Shown piece after piece: positions 57,350 to 64,000 of a stretch of 64,000 nt of DNA. The stretch comes from Acinetobacter sp. NIPH 2100 (GTDB lineage: Bacteria; Pseudomonadota; Gammaproteobacteria; Pseudomonadales; Moraxellaceae), in contig NZ_KB850224.1 of assembly GCF_000369805.1 (NCBI RefSeq), forward strand, positions 1,349,924 through 1,413,923, in the 5' to 3' direction. Each line of letters starts with the position of its first letter. Within the stretch, counting starts at the first letter, position 1. The notes under the pieces are model-generated. The model saw only the letters and a program-made list of their open reading frames with translations, searched no databases and was not told the origin of the DNA. Position numbers and translations under genes: made by a program.

Positions 57350-57635
57350 TCTAGAACCCCAAAAAATGATCAAATTATTTTCTGTGTAGCCTAATGTACA
57401 ATTGTGTAGAAAAATGGAATTTAGTGCGGATAACTCAAAGATTTTAAAATATTTTTATCGTTAAAAAGCTTTATAGGGAAAATAGCTAAGAATTCTATAT
57501 GAACAATAAAACAGCTTTAAACTTTAAAAATAGTGTAAAAGTTGGTGAAAATGAGAATGATTTTTATTAAAATTGTAGTGTTTTTTTATTTTTAATATTT
57601 TTTTAATTTTTGTCTGAGTTTTTTTGAGAAATTTT
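57350..57635. other. Divergent control region of the two TonB receptors
   Basis: 286 bp, strongly AT-rich, no gene. It contains the Fur-box-like site at 57552-57566 near the plus-strand receptor. No second site was recognised near the minus-strand receptor. Confidence 0.45.
57552..57566. promoter_or_regulatory. Candidate Fur box
   Basis: TGAGAATGATTTTTA matches 11 of 14 positions of TGATAATnATTATCA. It lies 70 bp before the siderophore-receptor ATG, a usual operator position. Confidence 0.45.
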
Positions 57636-59846
57636 ATGAGTTCTGTACCTTTGAATATGCATAACAAGCCTATTTTTAAATTTAGCTTGTTAACTATGAT
57701 GCTTCTGCAAGCGCAGTATGCATTTGCGAATGAAACAACTGCACCAACAGCAGTCATGCCAACCATTAAAATTGAAGCAATGAGTGAGCTTGATCCAATC
57801 AAAAGTTATATTGATTATGATCAGGCAAGTGTTACTCGTAATGGTCTAAAGAAAAAAGATATCCCGCAGACGATCGATACGATTGATGTGCAAAAATACA
57901 AAATCTATGGGGCAAATGACCTGAGTGTGATGTTGCAGGGGACACCAGGCGTATCTACGAATTATGATGCACGTGGTGATGGGATTTCACTTCGTGGTTT
58001 TAAAGCGGATGAAGGGGATATCTATCGTGATGGTGTTCGTGAAAGTGGGCAATTACGTCGTAGTACTGCGAATGTAGAGCGTATTGAGATTTTAAAAGGA
58101 CCTGCTTCTGTACTCTATGGGCGTGGTGCTGGCGGTGGTGTAATCAATATGGTTACCAAATTCGCAAATTTTGATTCTAAAAGTTCTGTTGGAGTCTATG
58201 CAGGTTCATATGAAAACATCGGTGGTACTTTAGATTTTAATCAGGTTCTTACTGATAATTGGGCTATTCGTCTAACTGGTGAAAAAGCAGATACCAATAG
58301 CTTCCGTTCAGTTATTGGGTCACAAATTGAAATGATTTCTCCAAGTGTGACTTATCGTAGTGATGATGAGAAGCTGCTTTGGACAACGCAATATACGTTT
58401 GACAAATTAGAGCGTACGCCTGATCGTGGTCCTACTTATGAAAGTCTACCAAAAGGCATTTCTATTAAGAATGCCTTTGCGCGTAGTTCAGATTTTATTG
58501 AAGATGAATTACAAACAATTCGTACTGATGTTAAATACGAGTTTGCACCAGATTGGAAGTTCCATTGGGCTGCCAGTTATCGCCAAGCGTATCAAAACTT
58601 TGATAATTTTTTTGGTGGAACTTATTGTGATAATAATTTGACTTTAGCAACTAAGCCAGATAAATGTGATTGGAATGGTTATCTTCGTCAAAGCTATGCT
58701 TGGCAAGAAACCATGAATAAAACTGTAATGAATACCTTCGATATTACAGGTAAATTCAAAACGGGTTCATTTGAACATAATGTCATGGTTGGAAGTGACT
58801 GGACGCATGAGGATCGTGATCCAAAGCTGGGTAACTATTCTAGTGGTCAATATGCAGGTAAATATTACGGATATATTAACCCGTACAATCCTAATGATAA
58901 TTATGCCTCTCCATTATTTAGTCAGACAATTGGTCGGACACCTATGACTTCTTATAGTCAACATAATGCAGAAAATAAAGCTATTTTTATTCAGGACTTA
59001 GTGAGTTTAACTCCAACTATTAAAATGATGCTTGGCGCACGCTACGATCAATTTGAGTTTAAAACACACAACATGGTGACGGATAAGAAACAGTCATATG
59101 ATGGTGAAACGTTTAGTCCAAATATGGGTTTTGTGTGGCAACCTATAGAGAGTCAAAGTTTTTACGCTTCATATAGCAAGAGTTTTGCGCCGTATGGTGG
59201 CCGCGGAATGATCAGTATTGATCCGACTCAAAGTCCAAATGTTTATGATGCTGAACCACAATACAATGAACAGTATGAGATTGGGGTTAAAAGTGATTGG
59301 TTGAATGACCGACTAAATACGCAATTTTCTATTTATGATATTACAAAAAACAATATTCGTTATCGTCCTGATGAAATTAAGCATCCTGAACAATGGGACG
59401 TTGGTCAACAACAACGTTCAAGAGGGCTTGAGTTCAGTTTTATTGGTCGCGTAATGGATAATCTATTTGTTCGTGGTGGCTATGGCTATACAGATGCTAA
59501 GTGGACCAAAGATGTCCGAAATAACGTTCCAGAAGCATCTCGTTTAAAAGATAAACAGTTGGCGAAGATATCAGAGAATACAGGTAACTTATTTGTCCGC
59601 TATTTACCAACTGAAAAAGTTTATGGAGAGCTGGGTGCAACATATGTTGGATCTTTCTATACAACTGATGCAAACACAGCAAAAATTGAGGGTTGGACAC
59701 GTTTAGATGCTGCAGTTGGCTATAAAGATGAACGTTGGGGAGCAACAGTTGCTGTAAATAATATTACAGATAAGGAATATTGGAGAGACCCGTCTATGTC
59801 TGGTACACCACGCAACTTCTTGGTGCGTTTGAACTACCAGTTCTAA
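57636..59846 (+). CDS. TonB-dependent siderophore receptor
   Basis: 736 residues from this ATG. A signal peptide (about 1-32) precedes the plug domain (about 65-175) with GDGISLRGFKADEGDIYRDG and the VERIEILKGPASVLYGRGAGGGVINMV motif of siderophore receptors. The barrel ends RNFLVRLNYQF with terminal Phe. A pair of cysteines (YCDNNLT, DKCDW) could form a loop disulphide. It resembles Fiu/FhuE/PiuA-type receptors, but the ligand cannot be named. A TTG at 57624 would add four residues. Probably Fur-regulated. Confidence 0.92.
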   Translation: MSSVPLNMHNKPIFKFSLLTMMLLQAQYAFANETTAPTAVMPTIKIEAMSELDPIKSYIDYDQASVTRNGLKKKDIPQTIDTIDVQKYKIYGANDLSVMLQGTPGVSTNYDARGDGISLRGFKADEGDIYRDGVRESGQLRRSTANVERIEILKGPASVLYGRGAGGGVINMVTKFANFDSKSSVGVYAGSYENIGGTLDFNQVLTDNWAIRLTGEKADTNSFRSVIGSQIEMISPSVTYRSDDEKLLWTTQYTFDKLERTPDRGPTYESLPKGISIKNAFARSSDFIEDELQTIRTDVKYEFAPDWKFHWAASYRQAYQNFDNFFGGTYCDNNLTLATKPDKCDWNGYLRQSYAWQETMNKTVMNTFDITGKFKTGSFEHNVMVGSDWTHEDRDPKLGNYSSGQYAGKYYGYINPYNPNDNYASPLFSQTIGRTPMTSYSQHNAENKAIFIQDLVSLTPTIKMMLGARYDQFEFKTHNMVTDKKQSYDGETFSPNMGFVWQPIESQSFYASYSKSFAPYGGRGMISIDPTQSPNVYDAEPQYNEQYEIGVKSDWLNDRLNTQFSIYDITKNNIRYRPDEIKHPEQWDVGQQQRSRGLEFSFIGRVMDNLFVRGGYGYTDAKWTKDVRNNVPEASRLKDKQLAKISENTGNLFVRYLPTEKVYGELGATYVGSFYTTDANTAKIEGWTRLDAAVGYKDERWGATVAVNNITDKEYWRDPSMSGTPRNFLVRLNYQF

Positions 59847-60163
59847 TCTAAATATTTAATTGTGACTTTAAGCACTTTTCCTTCGGGAAAAGTGCTTTTT
59901 ATTTTTTAGATGCTGAAAATGAAGGGTTTTTTCGATTATAAAGATGTAATTTTTATCTATCTTATTGAATTATATAAAATGTCATTGCTAAAAAAACTGG
60001 AATATTCTATTATTTGATTGAGCGAAAATTAAACAAAAAACTTATTAAAATAACGATATAATTGTGATGTGGTTATCATTTGTGATTTTAATATGCGTTT
60101 TTGTTCTCATTTTCAGTCTTTTTTGTTAGCATTAAAGAAAACTTTATAATAGAGATAATAATA
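59847..60163. other. Gap between the siderophore receptor and the 60164 ORF
   Basis: 317 bp. The receptor terminator is at 59870-59907. The rest is AT-rich with no recognised site apart from a weak purine-rich stretch before the next ATG. Confidence 0.45.
59870..59907 (+). terminator. Terminator of the siderophore receptor
   Basis: Hairpin AAGCACTTTTCC / GGGAAAAGTGCTT with a TTCG loop and a T-rich tail. Confidence 0.9.
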
Positions 60164-60349
60164 ATGAAGATTAAAATTGCGATCGTCTTGGCTTTCTCTA
60201 TATTTATTTTGGGTTATGTAGCTTATGTCGATGCCCAAGCAAAGAAACGTCAAGAGTTGATGAAGATTGTTCAAGATGCTGAAAATAGCCTGAACACGAT
60301 ACAGCACAATCCGCATACACATTTATCGTCCTATCAGCGGAGTAACTAG
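60164..60349 (+). CDS. Small single-pass membrane protein, unknown
   Basis: 61 residues: an N-terminal hydrophobic segment (KIKIAIVLAFSIFILGYVAYV), then a charged helix (AQAKKRQELMKIVQDAENSLNTI) and a His-rich end (QHNPHTHLSSYQ). It may be a membrane anchor or an uncleaved signal. The ATG at 60164 is preferred to an in-frame start 63 bp upstream in AT-rich DNA. The ribosome-binding site is weak. Real-gene status is uncertain. Confidence 0.45.
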   Translation: MKIKIAIVLAFSIFILGYVAYVDAQAKKRQELMKIVQDAENSLNTIQHNPHTHLSSYQRSN

Positions 60350-60675
60350 TTTCTAGGGCTGTAATGCATGCATTATTGCGCCAATCATCCGAGATTGAGC
60401 ATCAAATGCGCTTTTTTTGTATTGTGGTACTCAAGTTTTGAATAGAATCTGTTAAAATATTTACCATTAAATAAAAAGCTGCATGTAGATATGCGGCTTT
60501 TTACGTTTTGATATCGGAATCGAATTTATACATATCCTCTGTATCACAAGGGCAAAGCTGGCATATAGATTGCTTTTAGCCTTGTATACCTTTTTGTGTA
60601 CATTCAAAAAAGATTGCAAACACAAACGTATAGATTTCACATTCTACGATCTTAGATTTCAACAGGTGCTATGTT
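60350..60675. other. Leader region of the purine permease
   Basis: 326 bp with no gene. A terminator-like hairpin AAAAAGCTGCAT / ATGCGGCTTTTT lies at 60473-60503, and a weaker GAGCA / TGCGC hairpin with a T run at about 60397-60420. The purine-riboswitch core sequences were looked for and not found. The permease promoter probably lies in 60500-60660. Confidence 0.4.
60473..60503 (+). terminator. Terminator-like hairpin upstream of the purine permease
   Basis: Stem AAAAAGC(T)GCAT / ATGC(G)GCTTTTT, followed by a short T run. What it terminates is not known. Confidence 0.55.
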
Positions 60676-61995
60676 ATGACAACGCCTAATGCTTCGGCTG
60701 GTTTGTTAGAACGCTTATTTAAGCTGAGCGAGAACAAAACCAACTTTAGAACAGAAGTTCTAGCAGGTGTAACCACATTTTTAACGATGTGTTACATCAT
60801 CATTGTAAACCCACTCATTCTTTCTGAAACCGGCATGGATCATGGTGCTGTTTTTGTTGCAACCTGTTTGGCTGCGGCAATTGGGTGTTTGGTCATGGGG
60901 ATTATTGCGAACTATCCAATCGCACTTGCACCTGGTATGGGCTTAAATGCTTATTTCACCTATTCTGTCTGTTTGGGTATGGGCGTACCTTGGCAAACTG
61001 CACTCGCTGCAGTCTTTGTGTCAGGTTTGGTTTTCCTTGCGATTAGTTTCTTTAAAATTCGTGAAGCGATTGTCAATGCGATTCCAATGTCACTTAAATT
61101 TGCGATTGGCGGTGGTATTGGTCTATTCCTCGCATTAATTGCACTAAAAAATGCAGGCATTATTGTTGATAATCCAGCGACATTGGTTGGTTTAGGGGAT
61201 ATCAAGCAACCAACGGTTTTGTTGGCACTATTCGGCTTTTTAATGATTGTAGTTTTGCACCAATTTAAAGTTCGTGGTGCGATTATTCTCAGTATTCTTG
61301 TGGTGACTGCTATTGCAACAGCAATGGGCTTGAATGAATTTAAAGGCGTTGTCGGTCAAGTTCCTTCTTTAGCACCGACTTTTATGCAAATGGACTTTGA
61401 AGGTCTATTTACAGCCAGTATGGTTGGGGTGATTTTTGTCTTCTTTATTGTTGATCTATTTGATAGTACAGGGACATTGGTTGGTGTTTCGCACCGTGCA
61501 GGCCTTTTACAAGATGGTAAATTACCCCGTTTGAAGAAAGCATTATTTGCTGATTCAACGGCAATCGTTGCAGGTGCAGCATTAGGTACATCTTCAACCA
61601 CGCCTTATATTGAATCAGCTTCAGGCGTTGCTGCTGGTGGTCGTACTGGTTTAACAGCAGTTGTAGTTGCTTTCTTGTTCATTGGCTGCCTGTTCTTGGC
61701 ACCATTGGCTCAATCTGTTCCTGGTTTCGCAACAGCACCAGCATTGTTATTCATTGGTGTGTTGATGATTCAGGGGATCACCCATATCGATTGGGATGAT
61801 ATTACTGAAGCTGTTCCTGCATTTTTAACCATCGTATTTATGCCATTTACCTACTCAATTGCAGATGGTATTGCGATGGGCTTTATCAGCTACGCATTGG
61901 TCAAGTTACTGACAGGCAAAGCAAAGACAGTGCCTTATATGGTCTGGATTATTGCAGCGCTGTGGGTATTTAAGTTTGTTGCATTTGGTGGTTAA
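60676..61995 (+). CDS. NCS2-family purine (adenine/guanine/hypoxanthine) permease, AzgA-like
   Basis: 439-residue proton symporter with about 12-14 membrane segments. Family stretches are LAPGMGLNAYFTYSVCLG, IPMSLKFAIGGGIGLFLALIAL, VDLFDSTGTLVGVSHRAGLL and LGTSSTTPYIESASGVAAGGRTGL, as in AzgA and E. coli GhxP/PurP. The next gene encodes an adenine-type deaminase, which favours adenine or hypoxanthine as cargo. The gene ends at a terminator, 113 bp before the deaminase gene. Confidence 0.92.
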   Translation: MTTPNASAGLLERLFKLSENKTNFRTEVLAGVTTFLTMCYIIIVNPLILSETGMDHGAVFVATCLAAAIGCLVMGIIANYPIALAPGMGLNAYFTYSVCLGMGVPWQTALAAVFVSGLVFLAISFFKIREAIVNAIPMSLKFAIGGGIGLFLALIALKNAGIIVDNPATLVGLGDIKQPTVLLALFGFLMIVVLHQFKVRGAIILSILVVTAIATAMGLNEFKGVVGQVPSLAPTFMQMDFEGLFTASMVGVIFVFFIVDLFDSTGTLVGVSHRAGLLQDGKLPRLKKALFADSTAIVAGAALGTSSTTPYIESASGVAAGGRTGLTAVVVAFLFIGCLFLAPLAQSVPGFATAPALLFIGVLMIQGITHIDWDDITEAVPAFLTIVFMPFTYSIADGIAMGFISYALVKLLTGKAKTVPYMVWIIAALWVFKFVAFGG

Positions 61996-62057
61996 GTAAT
62001 TTTTTATCATTTTCTTCTTGAGCTGTAGGTGTTTACAGCTCATTGTGAAGAGAGCCT

Positions 62058-63107
<1,050 letters not shown>

Positions 63108-63110
63108 ATT

Positions 63111-63138
63111 AAAAAAACCGCGTAAAGCGGTTTTTTTT
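63111..63138 (+). terminator. Rho-independent terminator of add
   Basis: Hairpin AAAACCGC / GCGGTTTT with A and T runs on both sides; also suits the convergent cytochrome gene. Confidence 0.85.
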
Positions 63139-63150
63139 ATGTCTTAAGTA

Positions 63151-63705
63151 TTATTTGGGCTGACGCAACATGCTGAGCAAGACATTATCTTTATCGATCA
63201 GATGGTGTTTAATGGCGGCCAATGCATGTCCAGCAACCAATAAGCCCGCAAACCAAGAAAGATAAATGTGTAAGGGTTTAACAATTGCCAGTAATTCTGG
63301 ATTGTCTTGTACTAAACGTGGAATTTCGAATAAATATAAAACTGGAGCAGGGTGTCCAGCACTCCAACTAAATAAACAGCCCGTAATTGGCAGAGCGAGC
63401 AGCATTAAGTACAGGAATAAATGTCCAACATGTGCCAACATTTTCATTGTCGGTGACATGGTGTCTGGTAATTCTGGTGCAGGGTGGGTGTAGCGCCAAA
63501 AAATACGGATCACCACTAAGAAAATAATGGTTGTGGCTATATTTTTATGTAGGGTAATAACGGTTCCCTTGAAGCTACCATCAACGTCATAGCTGAGAAA
63601 GTTGCCACTGTAAAAGCCAATCAGCCAAGCAGTGATAAAAATTGCAGCCATGAGCCAATGTATAACTTGTGCCGTACGCGTGTAATATTGTGCTGAGGTT
63701 GGCAT
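63151..63705 (-). CDS. Cytochrome b561
   Basis: 184-residue, four-helix b-type cytochrome (YodB/CybB family). Haem-ligand histidines lie in helix positions: QVIHWLMAAIF, TLHKNIATT, LHIYLSWFAGLLVAGHALAAIKHH. It probably carries electrons between quinols and a periplasmic acceptor. Single gene, transcribed towards add. Confidence 0.88.
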   Translation of the reverse strand: MPTSAQYYTRTAQVIHWLMAAIFITAWLIGFYSGNFLSYDVDGSFKGTVITLHKNIATTIIFLVVIRIFWRYTHPAPELPDTMSPTMKMLAHVGHLFLYLMLLALPITGCLFSWSAGHPAPVLYLFEIPRLVQDNPELLAIVKPLHIYLSWFAGLLVAGHALAAIKHHLIDKDNVLLSMLRQPK

Positions 63706-63929
63706 TGCAACATCCTGGCTTTGTTATAGATGGGTGTTTTTAATTCTAGTTAGCCCTTGTTCTTTCTCATATATCGGAAGTGTAACGGAGCGTTTTATGC
63801 GTAGAACGTTCATTGTTGTCTAAATCATTTATCATTGTTTAATTATGTAAATATGAAGCTGAGTCATATCATAAAAGCCGTCATTTAGGCACAATACGCC
63901 TGCCAAAATTTAGATACAGGATAGAAATT

Positions 63930-64000
63930 ATGAAAAAGTTGGTACTTATTGTTGCCCCTGTCGTTTTAGCTTTGAGTGGTTGTGTTACCCCAGATGGAAA
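63930..64000 (+). CDS. Lipoprotein, 5' end only
   Basis: The first 23 codons of a gene cut by the window edge. MKKLVLIVAPVVLALSGC is a lipoprotein signal with the lipobox LSGC, followed by VTPDG. The ATG is preceded by a weak AGGATAG site. The product beyond the lipid anchor cannot be told. Confidence 0.7.
   Translation, partial: MKKLVLIVAPVVLALSGCVTPDG

Noticed and set aside
60350..60675. Possible purine riboswitch before the purine permease
   Set aside because: The conserved junction sequences and paired loops of the purine aptamer are not present; only terminator-like hairpins were found.

Overview
The window is chromosomal DNA from a gammaproteobacterium of the genus Acinetobacter (Moraxellaceae). 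Three things point there: a CarO-type outer membrane protein, the low-GC gene texture, and gene orders such as nadB / mucD-lepA-lepB-rnc-era-recO-pdxJ and prmA-(DUF3426)-fis-purH-purD. The species cannot be fixed from sequence reading alone. Almost all genes are intact and most are housekeeping. I saw no insertion sequence with a transposase, no prophage and no CRISPR array.

Layout. 1-1850: partial dapD, a non-coding mobile-type repeat, and carO. 1950-7464 (minus): sulfate uptake block sbp, an alpha/beta hydrolase, cysT, cysW, cysA, cysB. 7716-10208: pabC-mltG-tmk, tightly packed. 10462-21835: nadB, then the conserved block mucD, thioesterase, lepA, lepB, DUF4845, rnc, era, a small lipoprotein, recO, pdxJ, miaE; the rpoE/algU and anti-sigma genes that sit between nadB and lepA in relatives are absent. 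21949-22109: two tandem tRNA-Asn genes. 22256-32065 (minus): cca, maeB, a GGDEF/EAL sensor with a degenerate GGDEF site, and the one-carbon set ahcY-metF-rsmE led by a clear S-adenosylhomocysteine (SAH) riboswitch. A second, diverged copy of the repeat lies directly beside the ahcY promoter.

32627-48088: a 68-residue unknown, gloB, an unknown gene overlapping a histone-deacetylase-like gene, the methionine importer metQ-metN-metI, purD, purH, fis, a DUF3426 protein, prmA, a proline-rich exported protein, mnmG and an SMR efflux protein. 48155-49876: a histidine-rich membrane hydroxylase and an AraC regulator.

49999-59846 is the main accessory island: a periplasmic DUF4198 protein, a divergent operon (ApbE flavin transferase fused to DUF2271, a PepSY-type membrane protein, a membrane-anchored flavodoxin/NADPH reductase), and two TonB-dependent receptors. 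Together these could carry electrons from NADPH across the inner membrane to the periplasm, next to outer-membrane metal or siderophore uptake. Fur-box-like sites precede the DUF4198 gene and the second receptor. The window ends with a purine permease, an adenine-deaminase-type gene, a cytochrome b561 and the start of a lipoprotein gene.

Most unusual signals: the flavin-linked island, two diverged inverted copies of a 270-330 bp repeat (one touching the -35 box of the riboswitch-controlled ahcY), an unknown gene coupled to a deacetylase-like gene, a 14-bp hairpin that buries the cca ribosome-binding site, and two structured gaps (39181-39231 and 42874-43116) that may encode RNAs.
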